A DNA stretch of 64,000 nt from the NCBI RefSeq assembly GCF_003315245.1, contig NZ_QNRT01000002.1, positions 1 to 64,000 of the forward strand, read 5' to 3'. This document shows, in pieces, positions 45,156 through 54,864 of this stretch. The DNA is from Arenicella xantha. GTDB taxonomy: Bacteria; Pseudomonadota; Gammaproteobacteria; Arenicellales; Arenicellaceae. A program made the translations under genes and the position numbers. Below the pieces are notes generated by a model that saw nothing but the letters and a program-made list of their open reading frames with translations, was not told the origin of the DNA and did not search any database. Numbering within the stretch: position 1 is the first letter of the stretch; every line of letters begins with the position of its first letter.

Positions 45156-45710
45156 CTAAAGAAGAGAGTGTGTAACGCCAAATGCGTTTATACCAGTGCC
45201 TGGTGGTAACAGACATGTAACAGTGAATGATGTAGTACTCATAAGATCTAAGCCATCAAGAGCCACAAACGTAGTGTGTGTTACATTTGGAGTTGGACCA
45301 TCGGCGGTTATTGTTTTGACGACGGAATCATTGGCGACGTCAGTGGTTGCAGTCACTGCCATTTCCCTAAAAATACATGAAACTTCTGCGTCTGGTGCGG
45401 AACCTTCAGCGAAATATGCATAAAGCGACCCAGTTTCTATTATCGAGTAGTTTAAAACTCCGAGCGGTGCAACCATCTGAGGACCAGTGGTTGCTGTGCA
45501 GGTAACAAAGCGAGAGCGAGTATTCCCTGCAGGATTTATTACCCTAGCGTGATTCCACTGTAGCTCAGAGCTTTGAAGTTGGTTAGCTGCAATGCAGGCG
45601 CCACCATTTGCTCCATCAGTTGCAGCAAGCGCTGATCCGGATGCGACCAACGTAAGGCATAGTAATAGAATAGATTTAGATAGAAAAATTCTGGAAATAA
45701 TTGTTTTCAT
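45156..45710 (-). CDS. Exported protein of unknown function, 184 aa
   Basis: A clear signal peptide (residues 1-29, ILLLCLTLVASGSALA). The mature part is Ala/Thr/Val-rich with four Cys (GGACIAAN, RFVTCTATTG, EVSCIFREM, FTVTCLLPPG), likely two disulfides in a beta-sandwich. It ends GINAFGVTHSLL. No catalytic motif. It is monocistronic, with a hairpin after it. Possibly a secreted binding or surface protein; I cannot place it in a family. Confidence 0.7.
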   Translation of the reverse strand: MKTIISRIFLSKSILLLCLTLVASGSALAATDGANGGACIAANQLQSSELQWNHARVINPAGNTRSRFVTCTATTGPQMVAPLGVLNYSIIETGSLYAYFAEGSAPDAEVSCIFREMAVTATTDVANDSVVKTITADGPTPNVTHTTFVALDGLDLMSTTSFTVTCLLPPGTGINAFGVTHSLL

Positions 45711-46461
45711 TTTAAAGCCCCCTTATTTAATGAAATTAGTTTTTTACCAAACTGTCGCTCAATTAAGTCATAACGCTTTTTACTCAGCCTAACCTGAAAA
45801 ACCCAGTCACACCTGAGTCAAAAACGAAGAGTATTTAATCTGCTTACAAGACCAAAAAATCAATTTGATCGAGTCGACCTACAAGCAGAGTACTCTTACT
45901 TAATCTAGCCAAATTATCTTATCGCTGTTAATGATAAAACTCGAGCAATTTCGTGTTTTTTTTATAATCTTGAGCTTATGCAACCCCAAAATTCCTTTTT
46001 TATTACAAATAAATCAATAACTTACCTAATAGGTACCGTGTAAACTTTATCTTTTCAACGGCCAGCCAGTAAAAACGGTTAGCCTGCACTATTCAAACAA
46101 ACGTCTATTATAAGATGGCCTTTGCACATGCATCAGAATTGGATATGACGTGATTTTGATTTCGCGCTAAGTGCGAGTTGATTACAACTTTAACCAACAT
46201 CACCAATCGATTCGGTAGAATTGAAGTTACAAATCCGTATTAGATAAAGGCGCTGGAGAGACTGTTTTAAATAAAATTAACGCGATGCCCAAGAATCTAA
46301 AACCATGTAGAATTATTTGAATTTCTAACGTTTTTTTCAAACACAGAAACACATTAAATCTTTGTATTACGCGTCGCGCCTACACCATACTTAAAGCTAA
46401 TGCAAGTCGAACACTAATTCTTCGAAAGTCCACCAATCATGCTTAACTAGGTTCCCGGAGT
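45711..46461. other. AT-rich intergenic region, no supported gene
   Basis: About 750 bp that is richer in A/T than most of the window and holds no open frame with a ribosome site. TTATC and GATAA face each other at about 45917-45935. The promoter of the exported protein gene must lie at the left end. I see no terminator for the Cus operon. Confidence 0.45.
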
Positions 46462-49400
46462 TCAAACAGTACGACCATCAATGAATTGTCGACCAACCCA
46501 GAGGTAATAGATGGTCGGAATCACAATCAAAGTCAGTAGCAAGGTCGATACCATGCCGCCGATCATAGGCAACGCAATTCGCCGCATGATATCTGCGCCA
46601 AGGCCATCGCTAATAAACACTGGTGCTAGGCCGAGCAGAATAGTCAAAACGGTCATTAGCTTAGGGCGAACTCGCATTACCGCGCCTTGACTTATAGCAT
46701 CACGCAACTCAGTTATATTTTGTGGCACAGCATCTCTCACTTGTGCGTCAATATAGAGCAACATGATGATCGCTGTTTCGATCGCAATACCGCCAAGAGC
46801 GATAAACCCGACCGCTACCGCCACCGAAAGATTGTAGCCTGCTAGCCATACAGTCCAGAGCCCGCCGATCAATCCAAATGGCACAGACAACATGATAATT
46901 AACGTGCGGTCAATGCGGCCAAAATGCAGCATAAGCAACAACAACACCAACGCTATTGCACTTGGAATCGCGATTTTTAGTCGCTCGCGAGCCTGCTGCA
47001 TTTGTTCATACTGTCCGGCAAACTCAACCGCGTAACCAGCTGGTAGGTCGACTGAGTTGTTAACCGCATCGCGGGCTTCACTAACATAGCCACCAAGGTC
47101 CCGCCCAGCTATGTCGACAAATACCCAACCGGTTAACCGTGCATTTTCAGAGCGAATCATCGGCGGTCCTTCGCTGAAGGTGATGCTAGCAACCTCGCCT
47201 AAGGGAATGTGTGCTCCAGTTGGCGTGGGGACTAAGATGCGGTGCAAATCATCGGCTGTTTCGCGGAACTGACGGTCATAGCGTAAGATAATATTGTAGC
47301 GTTCCCGTCCTTCGACTGACTGGGATAACTTCATGCCACCAAGCGCGGTTTGAATAACCGTCTGAAACACACTCATATCAATATTGCGCCGCGCAAGTTC
47401 GGCTCGGTTTGGCTTGATTTCTAGGTATTTTCCACCGAGTACTCGGTCCGCAAATGCCGAACGCGTTCCATTTATATCGCTTACGACTGCTTCTATTTGG
47501 CGCGCAATACGCTCGATTTCGAGCAAATTGTCGCCGGTCACTTTTATGCCGATTGGCGTTCGTACTCCGGTTGACACCATGTCCATACGAATTTTAATTG
47601 GGTATCCCCACGAGTTCACCAGGCCTGGGATTTGTAGCTTCTGGTTTAACTGTTCGACAATGTCATCGACCGATATATTCGGGCGCCATGTCTCTTTAGG
47701 CTTGAGTTTGATCCAGGTCTCAATCATGGTGAGCGGTGCTGGGTCGGTTGCGGTATCGGCTCTACCCGCTTTACCAAATGCACGCTCGACTTCAGGCATC
47801 GACATAAGAATTTTATTCGTTTGCCCGAGTACTTCGCGCATCTTCGTTGAGGAAACGCCGGGTAATGTGGTCGGCATATACAATAGTTCGCCTTCGTACA
47901 GCGAAGGCATGAACTCTGAACCAATGTATTTGATCGGTATTACCACGCTTACCGCGAGCGCTAGTCCAATGGCAATGGTATGCCATTTAAAACGTAATGC
48001 GGTTGCTAGAATGGGGCGGTAAAGACTTACAAATAGTCGATTTATTGGGTTGGCGCTTTCGTGTCGAAATTTACCCCGCATGAGCACTAGCATCAGAACC
48101 GGCACCAGCGTGACTGAAAGAATCGCCGCAAAGGCCATGGCGTAGGTCTTGGTAAAGGCCAGCGGACTGAACAGTCGGTAGCTCTCGCCAGTCAATGCAA
48201 ATACAGGTAGAAAAGACACCGTTATGATCAGCAATGAAAAGAAGATTCCGGGGCCGACCTCTTGCGCCGATGTCAAAATAACTTGATACCTTAACGCTTT
48301 GCTTGGTTTTGAACCCAGTTCTGCTAAACGACGACTTGCGTTCTCAACTAACACTATCGAGGCATCAACCATAGCGCCAATGGCGATAGCGATGCCAGCC
48401 AGGCTCATAATATTTGCGGTAACACCTTGGTATGACATAACTAAAAATGCGCCGAGTACGCCTAATGGCAAAGTGATCAGAGCCACCAACGAAGAGCGAA
48501 CATGCAACAGGAATATGAGAATGATTAGCCCAACGACCAAGCTCTCTTCAAGTAATTTCTCCTTGAGATACTGTACTGCGCCCTCTATGAGCGGTGTGCG
48601 ATCGTATACGGTGACAATTTCGACTCCTGCCGGTAACCCTTTTTGCAACTCAGAAAGCTTAGATTTAACTCGGCGGATCACATCCAAGGCGTTTTCACCG
48701 TCACGCATGATCACAATACCCGCGACCGTTTCGCCCTCGCCATTGAGCTCAACTATTCCTCGTCTGAGTGCCGGACCTTCGACAATACGCGCGACCGAAG
48801 ACAATAAAACCGGGGTACCATCGCTGGCGGTTAGAACCACTTGTTCGAGATCACGTTTGTCGTCAACATAACCTGACGAGCGGATCACGTATTCGGTTTC
48901 GCCTTGCTCCAAGACACGCCCACCTACTTCGCTTGACGCGGCGGTTACCGCCTCGGACACGCGTCGCAATGGAATGTCGAATGAGCGTAGAAGATTAGGG
49001 TCGATCAACACTTGATATTCACGCACAAATCCACCAACAGACGCAACTTCAGACACGCCGTCCACACCCGATAGCTCGAGCTTAACAAACCAGTCTTGCA
49101 ATGACCGCAGTTGGGCTAGATCGGTTGTGCCGCTTTTGTCCACCAGTGCGTACTGATAGACCCAACCTACCCCAGTGGCATCGGGTCCGAGTTTCGGTAC
49201 GGCACCATCCGGTAGCTGAGAGCCCAAGCTAGAGAGCGCTTCTAGCACTCTAGAGCGCGCCCAGTAAAGGTCAACACCGTCTTCAAATATGACGTAAACA
49301 AAGCTAGTGCCAAACATCGATGAGCCACGCACGTCTTTAGTTTTAGGTAGCCCGAGCAAGTTGGTCGACAATGGATAGGTGACTAAGTCCTCGACAATTT

Positions 49401-49632
49401 GCGGGCTCTGACCGGCAAAGTCAGTACGAATAATGACTTGTGTGTCGGTCAAATCTGGCACCGCATCGAGCGCAGTATTCTGGAGCGCTATCCAGCCTGA
49501 AATGCCGAGCGCACTGCACAGAATTAACACGATCAGCTGATTGGCCATTGACCATGCAATCAGTTTGGAAACCAACGATTCTGACGTGTCTTGGGTAGCG
49601 ATAGAGTTGGGTTTGCTGGAGTGATCATTCAT
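46462..49632 (-). CDS. cusA: Cu(I)/Ag(I) efflux RND transporter CusA
   Basis: 1056 residues, the normal size. The Met residues that form the copper/silver site in E. coli CusA (M573, M623, M672) have equivalents in GELLYMPTTLPG, APLTMIETWI and RMDMVSTGVRTPIG. The TM4 acidic residue for proton relay is in IAIGAMVDASIVLVENAS. The N-terminal start is NQLIVLILCSALGISGWIAL. The protein pumps Cu+/Ag+ from periplasm or cytoplasm through the tripartite complex using proton flow. It is the last gene of the cusCBA operon, 9 bp after cusB. Confidence 0.95.
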   Translation of the reverse strand: MNDHSSKPNSIATQDTSESLVSKLIAWSMANQLIVLILCSALGISGWIALQNTALDAVPDLTDTQVIIRTDFAGQSPQIVEDLVTYPLSTNLLGLPKTKDVRGSSMFGTSFVYVIFEDGVDLYWARSRVLEALSSLGSQLPDGAVPKLGPDATGVGWVYQYALVDKSGTTDLAQLRSLQDWFVKLELSGVDGVSEVASVGGFVREYQVLIDPNLLRSFDIPLRRVSEAVTAASSEVGGRVLEQGETEYVIRSSGYVDDKRDLEQVVLTASDGTPVLLSSVARIVEGPALRRGIVELNGEGETVAGIVIMRDGENALDVIRRVKSKLSELQKGLPAGVEIVTVYDRTPLIEGAVQYLKEKLLEESLVVGLIILIFLLHVRSSLVALITLPLGVLGAFLVMSYQGVTANIMSLAGIAIAIGAMVDASIVLVENASRRLAELGSKPSKALRYQVILTSAQEVGPGIFFSLLIITVSFLPVFALTGESYRLFSPLAFTKTYAMAFAAILSVTLVPVLMLVLMRGKFRHESANPINRLFVSLYRPILATALRFKWHTIAIGLALAVSVVIPIKYIGSEFMPSLYEGELLYMPTTLPGVSSTKMREVLGQTNKILMSMPEVERAFGKAGRADTATDPAPLTMIETWIKLKPKETWRPNISVDDIVEQLNQKLQIPGLVNSWGYPIKIRMDMVSTGVRTPIGIKVTGDNLLEIERIARQIEAVVSDINGTRSAFADRVLGGKYLEIKPNRAELARRNIDMSVFQTVIQTALGGMKLSQSVEGRERYNIILRYDRQFRETADDLHRILVPTPTGAHIPLGEVASITFSEGPPMIRSENARLTGWVFVDIAGRDLGGYVSEARDAVNNSVDLPAGYAVEFAGQYEQMQQARERLKIAIPSAIALVLLLLMLHFGRIDRTLIIMLSVPFGLIGGLWTVWLAGYNLSVAVAVGFIALGGIAIETAIIMLLYIDAQVRDAVPQNITELRDAISQGAVMRVRPKLMTVLTILLGLAPVFISDGLGADIMRRIALPMIGGMVSTLLLTLIVIPTIYYLWVGRQFIDGRTV

Positions 49633-49641
49633 GAGATAGCC

Positions 49642-51420
49642 CTACCGATGGCCAGCATGAGGGTCGAGATGCTCACGTGCTGCATTCGGTTCTCTTAAAT
49701 AGCCGGCTTCTGGCCATGATACTTTTTCTGGCGATGTCGTATGGTTTGACGCACTATCTTGGTAAGGGTTTGTCACTGCCCCACCCTTTTGTAACCAGAG
49801 TCGTTGAGTGGTCGATTCACGATACAAAGCCAAGCCTAAGTCGGCATAGTGTTGCGGCGCGCCGTGCAATAGCCAGGGCTCTAGTGCACTCATCAGTCGC
49901 TGCAAATCTGCTGCTAACTCATTGCCATGTAGGTTGGTCTGGGCAGATAGAAGCGCGCTCTTACTGCGTTGCAAGATTACGGCAAGTTCAGTATCGATAT
50001 AGCGCTCTATCAGTTCATCGGCTAACAAAATGGCCGGCTCAACAAATTTCGGATCAATCGAATCTTGCGCTACCAACGTCATATGAAAATACAGCGCCAT
50101 GTCAACGAAATGATCTATTTTTGCTAAGCTACCGGCATCTGGTGTCAATGCTGATAATGGTTGTTTGGCTGCGTTGATTTGCTCATTGTCTGGCCGTGAG
50201 GTGTCTGAAGGTTTTGATGCTGAGAGCTTGCTAAGGCCTTCGCGTAGATTAACCTCACTGTCGAGCATAAATTGCCCGCTAGCTACAACTAGCTCGTCGG
50301 CTTTCAAGCCGCTTAATATCTCGGTTCGACCGTCAGCGGATATGCCTGTTGTTACAGCGCGAGTGCCAAATCGGCCTTGGCCTAAATCGATAATGACGTG
50401 CTCGCCTCGGCTATCACGCAGGATGGCCTCGCTAACAGTAGAGAGTCTCGCGCGCTTAGAGAAACTTAGTGATATATCCGCGTAGGCACCGGGCAGCAAG
50501 TCACCATTTGTATTATCTACTTCTATACGTACCCGTCCGGTTCGAGTGCTTGGGTCGATCGTTGGATAGATATAGTTCACCTTGCCATGCGCTGCGGCGT
50601 CGGGCGCGCTGGGGAAACGTAAACCAGCGGATATACCCAGATCGATAAGCGGTAAATCGGTCTCTGGAATGCTAGCAATAACCCAAACCTGCCGGTACGA
50701 CTGTAGAGTTAGAATTGCCGTTCCTGGCTTAACGTAATCTCCATCTCTAATATTTAACTGCGCGACGATTCCGTCGGACTCGGCATACACCGGCACCTTG
50801 TCGATAACGCTCTTACGCGCCGCAAGCTCTTGTAATGCTTGCTCTTGCATGCCGGTTGACAATAACCTCTGTTTGACAGACATAATCCGCTGCGTATCGC
50901 CGGTCACTAACGCGTTAACGTAGTCTCTTTGCGCCGCAACTAGGTCGGGGCTATAAACTAAATACAAAAGGTCGCCATTATTCACGGCGTCTCCTGCGGC
51001 GCGAACCTTGAGGTTTTCGACCCACCCTTCTAGCCGTGACACACTGACGTTTTCTAGACGTTGATCTGCCTCAACAGTACCGAAGGCGCGTAGCGCTCGA
51101 CCGAATTCAACAATCTGCACCGGCGCGGTCCGAACCCCAATAGTTTGGCGCATTGCGTTCGATACGGTAATCGTAGCGTTGGGCTCGCTGTGTATTTCGC
51201 TCGCACTATTTGGCGACACTGGAACTAAGTCCATGCCACAAATTGGACAGGTGCCATTAGGATCAGTTGAAATATAGTGCGGATGCATCGCACAGGTGTA
51301 TTGCGCGGCTTGCGGCTCTGAACTTAGTTCTTTGCTGGTGTTATTAGGCGGCGATGAGCTACCGCAGCTGCTTATTAGTAAGGTCAATAACAGTATGCTT
51401 GTTAGATATTTTAGTGTCAT
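49642..51420 (-). CDS. cusB: Cu/Ag efflux adaptor CusB with heavy-metal-binding N-terminus
   Basis: 592 residues, a lipoprotein (LISSCG lipobox, Cys19). Residues about 41-69 are the YHS-like heavy-metal-binding domain CAMHPHYIS ... GTCPICGMDLVPV. The adaptor core follows: barrel-sandwich hybrid (GRALRAFGTVEADQRL, GWVENLKVRAAGDAVNNGD), helical hairpin, and LQSYRQVWVIASIPETDLPL. It overlaps the cusC start by 4 bp. It connects CusA to the outer-membrane channel and hands metal over. A C-terminal extension of about 150 residues (FVDMALYFHMTLVAQDSIDP on) goes beyond the E. coli length (407) and is helical; its role is unknown. Confidence 0.93.
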   Translation of the reverse strand: MTLKYLTSILLLTLLISSCGSSSPPNNTSKELSSEPQAAQYTCAMHPHYISTDPNGTCPICGMDLVPVSPNSASEIHSEPNATITVSNAMRQTIGVRTAPVQIVEFGRALRAFGTVEADQRLENVSVSRLEGWVENLKVRAAGDAVNNGDLLYLVYSPDLVAAQRDYVNALVTGDTQRIMSVKQRLLSTGMQEQALQELAARKSVIDKVPVYAESDGIVAQLNIRDGDYVKPGTAILTLQSYRQVWVIASIPETDLPLIDLGISAGLRFPSAPDAAAHGKVNYIYPTIDPSTRTGRVRIEVDNTNGDLLPGAYADISLSFSKRARLSTVSEAILRDSRGEHVIIDLGQGRFGTRAVTTGISADGRTEILSGLKADELVVASGQFMLDSEVNLREGLSKLSASKPSDTSRPDNEQINAAKQPLSALTPDAGSLAKIDHFVDMALYFHMTLVAQDSIDPKFVEPAILLADELIERYIDTELAVILQRSKSALLSAQTNLHGNELAADLQRLMSALEPWLLHGAPQHYADLGLALYRESTTQRLWLQKGGAVTNPYQDSASNHTTSPEKVSWPEAGYLREPNAAREHLDPHAGHR

Positions 51421-52739
51421 GGTGTCACCAATAATGCGTTCATTTGGGCAGCGGCAATGTGGCTAAGGGCTTGCTGAGCGGCAATTTCGGCGCGGAGTTT
51501 CAAGATCACGATTTCGCCATCAATGATTGGCGCATAGTCTCCGGCGCCGGACTCATAAGTTGCGCGCTGCGCTGCTATCTCGTTGCGAATGGCGGTGGTT
51601 TTCAGCTCAAGAATTGCTTGTGCCTGCTTGGCTGCAATATAGCTTGCGCGCGACTGTGCGTATTGTGCCGACGCATGTCGTACTGCGTCATTGAGAGCTG
51701 ATTGGGCAGCTGCTTTGCGTGCCTCAGCGGCTCTTAAGTCGGGCTCTTGTTTGGCCTTAGACCAAAATGGCACGGTGACCGTGACCATCATAGATACCCA
51801 ATCATCACCCGAAAAATTCCGGCCGGCATCGCGTTGTTGGTAGGTGAACTGCGCGCCCCACTCCGGCTTCCACGCTGACTTTGCTTGATCGATACCTGTC
51901 TCACTAATTTTGACGGCGGTATCTGCAACTCGGCTAGCGAGAAAGTCCATTCGGTTACCTGACCAAACGGAGGGTTCAATAGTCGGTGGGCTGGTGTCGG
52001 GAATCATCCCAACTAGATACATTAGTCGCGAGTCAATCTGCGCGCCTTCCGCGCGTAGGTCAATTAAGCTGCGGGCGACGTCTGCGCGCTCGGCTTCAAT
52101 CTCGGCCAAGCGAAATACTGATGAGCGGCCACCGCCAACCTCTGACTCGACCACTTTGATTAGCTGATCGTATTTAGCATCGCGTTGCTCGGCGAGTAGC
52201 GTTTGCTTGTTGATTCGGTCTTTCTGATGCAATAAAGCGATAAGCTCGGCGCGCATCGATACCAATAGTTGTTGACGTATTTCATCAGTTTGGTTCGCCT
52301 GAGCCCGCCCTCCTGCTGAACGTGCTTCTCTGCTCGCGCGACTCGGGAAGCGTTGTTGTAAGCCAATCGCTTTATTGGTTGGCAAAAACTCGTTGAATGA
52401 AGGGTCATATATCGGAAAGTTGTTGATGCCCACTGATAGCACAGGGTCTGGTAGCCCCATCACTGCATCTGACCGTTCTCTATGGGCTTGTGCTTGATAG
52501 CTCATTGATTGCAACTGCGGATGCGCTGACAGCAAGGCCTCGAGTTCTGAGAAACTCTGTGCTTTCAACAGTCCGCTGAATACTATGCAAGTTAGACTGA
52601 TGGCGTAGAGAGCTAGCGCCCGTCTAGACGCACGGTCGCGTTTAAATACAGGCATAGCAGCGTTAATGATGTTTGATCTGATGTCGACAATGCACGCAAG
52701 ACTGCGGCGCCCAATCGACAATATAATATGAGTGGTCAT
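51417..52739 (-). CDS. Outer-membrane efflux channel of the Cus operon (TolC family)
   Basis: 440 residues in the TolC family: paired coiled-coil repeats (LEALLSAHPQLQSMSYQAQA, VMGLPDPVLSVGINN and the matching second half). The ATG at 52739 has AGGAGG 6 nt upstream, yet a signal-like segment only begins after residue 45 (ALALYAISLTCIVFSGLLKA), so a start at 52655 is also possible. It forms the exit duct for the CusAB pump and is co-transcribed with cusB (4-bp overlap). Equivalent in role to CusC, although less similar to it in sequence, so no symbol is given. Confidence 0.88.
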   Translation of the reverse strand: MTTHIILSIGRRSLACIVDIRSNIINAAMPVFKRDRASRRALALYAISLTCIVFSGLLKAQSFSELEALLSAHPQLQSMSYQAQAHRERSDAVMGLPDPVLSVGINNFPIYDPSFNEFLPTNKAIGLQQRFPSRASREARSAGGRAQANQTDEIRQQLLVSMRAELIALLHQKDRINKQTLLAEQRDAKYDQLIKVVESEVGGGRSSVFRLAEIEAERADVARSLIDLRAEGAQIDSRLMYLVGMIPDTSPPTIEPSVWSGNRMDFLASRVADTAVKISETGIDQAKSAWKPEWGAQFTYQQRDAGRNFSGDDWVSMMVTVTVPFWSKAKQEPDLRAAEARKAAAQSALNDAVRHASAQYAQSRASYIAAKQAQAILELKTTAIRNEIAAQRATYESGAGDYAPIIDGEIVILKLRAEIAAQQALSHIAAAQMNALLVTP

Positions 52740-52787
52740 CGGACCCTCCTGACTAATTGTTATGAAAAACGAATTGGTGTCAGAAGT

Positions 52788-53213
52788 CTATTTTGGAGGT
52801 TGGTGCTCGACCGTAGATTGCCTAGTGGTTAGGCTTGCTATGTTGGAGTGAGGTGATGTGGTATGGAAGTCAGCGGCGGAGCCTACTTGCTCGCTAGCCA
52901 GCAGCGCATGAGCGATCGCAGAACAGACAATTTTACAGGTATCAGCCTTCGAGGACTTACTAGCTGTCTGGTGACAGGATTGCATGGCGTCGGCAAGCGG
53001 CTCTAGATTACTAGCGGCGTGGCTACCCGCTGCTAGCGTTTGTTGTTCATTACGGGTGTCTACCGAGTCGGAGTCTGTCGCGTTCAGTGCGATGTTCATA
53101 GAGCCACTTATGCTAGCCGTCATCATTGGCAAGGCATGTGCTGCAGCCATCATCGAGGTTGCTAAATAGCAAGCCATCGAAAGTGCCGCGAATATTTTAG
53201 ACAAAGCGCTCAT
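52788..53213 (-). CDS. Small exported Cys-containing protein leading the Cus operon
   Basis: 141 residues from the ATG at 53213. A hydrophobic signal (FAALSMACYLATSMMAAAHA) precedes a Ser/Ala-rich mature part. Residues about 78-104 contain MQSCHQTASKSSKADTCKIVC (Cys-His, Cys, Cys), followed by HALLASEQ. Small exported proteins of this sort, some with DUF2946, precede copper resistance operons. It likely binds metal or matures with the operon. It is the first gene of the operon with a promoter upstream at 53225-53252. Confidence 0.65.
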   Translation of the reverse strand: MSALSKIFAALSMACYLATSMMAAAHALPMMTASISGSMNIALNATDSDSVDTRNEQQTLAAGSHAASNLEPLADAMQSCHQTASKSSKADTCKIVCSAIAHALLASEQVGSAADFHTTSPHSNIASLTTRQSTVEHQPPK

Positions 53214-53224
53214 AGTCAAACAGC

Positions 53225-53252
53225 ATACTACTTAGACTTGACCGTAGGTCAA
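53225..53252 (-). promoter_or_regulatory. Promoter and palindromic operator of the Cus operon
   Basis: On the minus strand TTGACC (53247-53252) and TAGTAT (53225-53230) are spaced 16 bp apart. The -35 box is one arm of the perfect dyad TTGACC TAC GGTCAA (53238-53252). The start codon at 53213 is close, so the leader would be very short. Confidence 0.5.
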
Positions 53253-53412
53253 ACAATTTACGTCGAAATTGAGGTTTTCTCAGCCTTGGCGACTTTAGTT
53301 AGCGCTCCTTCTACATTGATTTGCTGACTTTCAGACATTCGATTCTCCGCTCCTAGCCGCATATAGGTAGCTAACGATATAGGAGCAGAGACCTAAGAGT
53401 ACAAACCGATTA

Positions 53413-54864
53413 TTACTCTGACGCTGGCGCGTCTGATGCGTTAGCGCCAGCTGGTAATGGGGGCTCGGCCAAATCACCACCGAGGGCAATATATAGCGCG
53501 ATTGCGTTAGTTGTCTGTACACGCTTAGCTTGCAACAACGCTTGTTCAGCGGCAAACAAGTTACGCTCAGCGTCAAGCACTTCAAGGTATCTTACGACGC
53601 CTTCTTTGTAGCGTTTTTGTGCAAGCTCGGCGAGACGACGTTGCGCGATGATGCCGCGTTGTTGTGCGGCAATTTGATCGGCTAAGAATTGACGTGCAGC
53701 TAATGCGTCGGCTACTTCACGGAAAGCGGTCTGTATCGCCTTTTCATATTGAGCAACGGCGATTTTTTCTCGTGCTACGGCGCCTCGTACTGTGGCGCGT
53801 CGACGACCGTAGTCAAATATTGGCAAATCAATGCTGGGCCCAAATCTCCAAGCTCGCCCATCGCTGCCAACCAACGTATCTAACTCGGTCGATGCGTAAC
53901 CGTAGCTGCCAGTTAAACTGATTGATGGAAAATAAGCCGCGCGAGCTACGCCGATATTAGCGCGTGCGGCGATCAATTGTTGTTCCGCAGCTTGGATATC
54001 AGGACGAGACTCAAGTAGTTCTGAAGGCAAACCCGCAGTCAGGCGCGCGGTGTCAACTTGTTTACCAAGCTCAACCACCGTGGTGCTATCTGTGGTTAAC
54101 GCGCCATCGATAGACCCGCCTATCAGTACACTTAGTAGGTTTTTGCTTTGCGCTTGGTTAAGCCTGAGTGCGGCTAATTCAGCTTCGGCCTGCGTCAGCA
54201 GAGTCTCAGCTTGACGGAACTCGAGCTCTGATGTGACCCCGGCGCTTAAGCGTCGTGAAGCAATTCGAACTTGCTCTCCACGCGACTCAACCGTTTGTTC
54301 CGCAAGTGCGATACGCGCGGATGCTTCTAGGTTACTCAAATAGGCGGACGAGACTTCACGGATTAACGCTAAGCGAAACGCGCGAGCGGCTTCTTGACTG
54401 GCCAAGTAATTACTGCGCGCGGATTTAGTAGCATTGCGAACCCGACCCCAAAAGTCGAGCTCGAACGCCGTTACCGACAAGTCCAGCGTGTAAGCTTCGG
54501 AGATTCCAGCTGCTGTTCCTGCGCTTGCGACAGACGTTCTAGACCGCAGTGCGTCAGCGCCAGCGGATACATTTGGCAAGCGCGATGAACGTTGCAGCCC
54601 GTAGGCGGCCATTGCTTCTTCCATACGCAATACGGCAACCGTCATATCACGATTATTTTCAAACGCTTGATTAATCAGTTGTTTTAAACGCTCGTCAATG
54701 AAAAAAGTCTCCCATGCCGTAACCTCGGAACCAGTTTCCGACGTTTTTACGGTGCCGTAATCAGGATACGAGCTGGCAACCGGCAGGTCGGGTCTAATGT
54801 GTGGCGGCGCTAATTGACAAGCACTGAGTAATAGCACCAACGGTAATATCAAAGTGTTACGCAT
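53413..54864 (-). CDS. NodT/OprM-type outer-membrane efflux lipoprotein
   Basis: 483 residues from the ATG at 54864 (the longer frame at 54918 runs into the RND gene). Signal with lipobox LLSAC (Cys16) and the family motif after it, QLAPPHIRPDLP. The two repeated coiled-coil halves carry FELDFWGRVRNATKSAR and LRLNQAQ ... SRPDIQAAEQQLIAARANIG, and ISLTGSYGYAS. It forms the outer-membrane channel for the RND pump encoded just upstream, with which it overlaps by 8 bp. The C-terminus is Ala/Pro-rich. Confidence 0.92.
   Translation of the reverse strand: MRNTLILPLVLLLSACQLAPPHIRPDLPVASSYPDYGTVKTSETGSEVTAWETFFIDERLKQLINQAFENNRDMTVAVLRMEEAMAAYGLQRSSRLPNVSAGADALRSRTSVASAGTAAGISEAYTLDLSVTAFELDFWGRVRNATKSARSNYLASQEAARAFRLALIREVSSAYLSNLEASARIALAEQTVESRGEQVRIASRRLSAGVTSELEFRQAETLLTQAEAELAALRLNQAQSKNLLSVLIGGSIDGALTTDSTTVVELGKQVDTARLTAGLPSELLESRPDIQAAEQQLIAARANIGVARAAYFPSISLTGSYGYASTELDTLVGSDGRAWRFGPSIDLPIFDYGRRRATVRGAVAREKIAVAQYEKAIQTAFREVADALAARQFLADQIAAQQRGIIAQRRLAELAQKRYKEGVVRYLEVLDAERNLFAAEQALLQAKRVQTTNAIALYIALGGDLAEPPLPAGANASDAPASE

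Noticed and set aside
47384-48871. Long plus-strand frames opposite cusA
   Set aside because: Antisense shadows of a strongly conserved gene; no start signals.
53258-53338. 26-codon ORF (minus) with GGAG in front, between the RND channel gene and the Cus leader gene
   Set aside because: Too short to support without conservation data, although it has a ribosome site.
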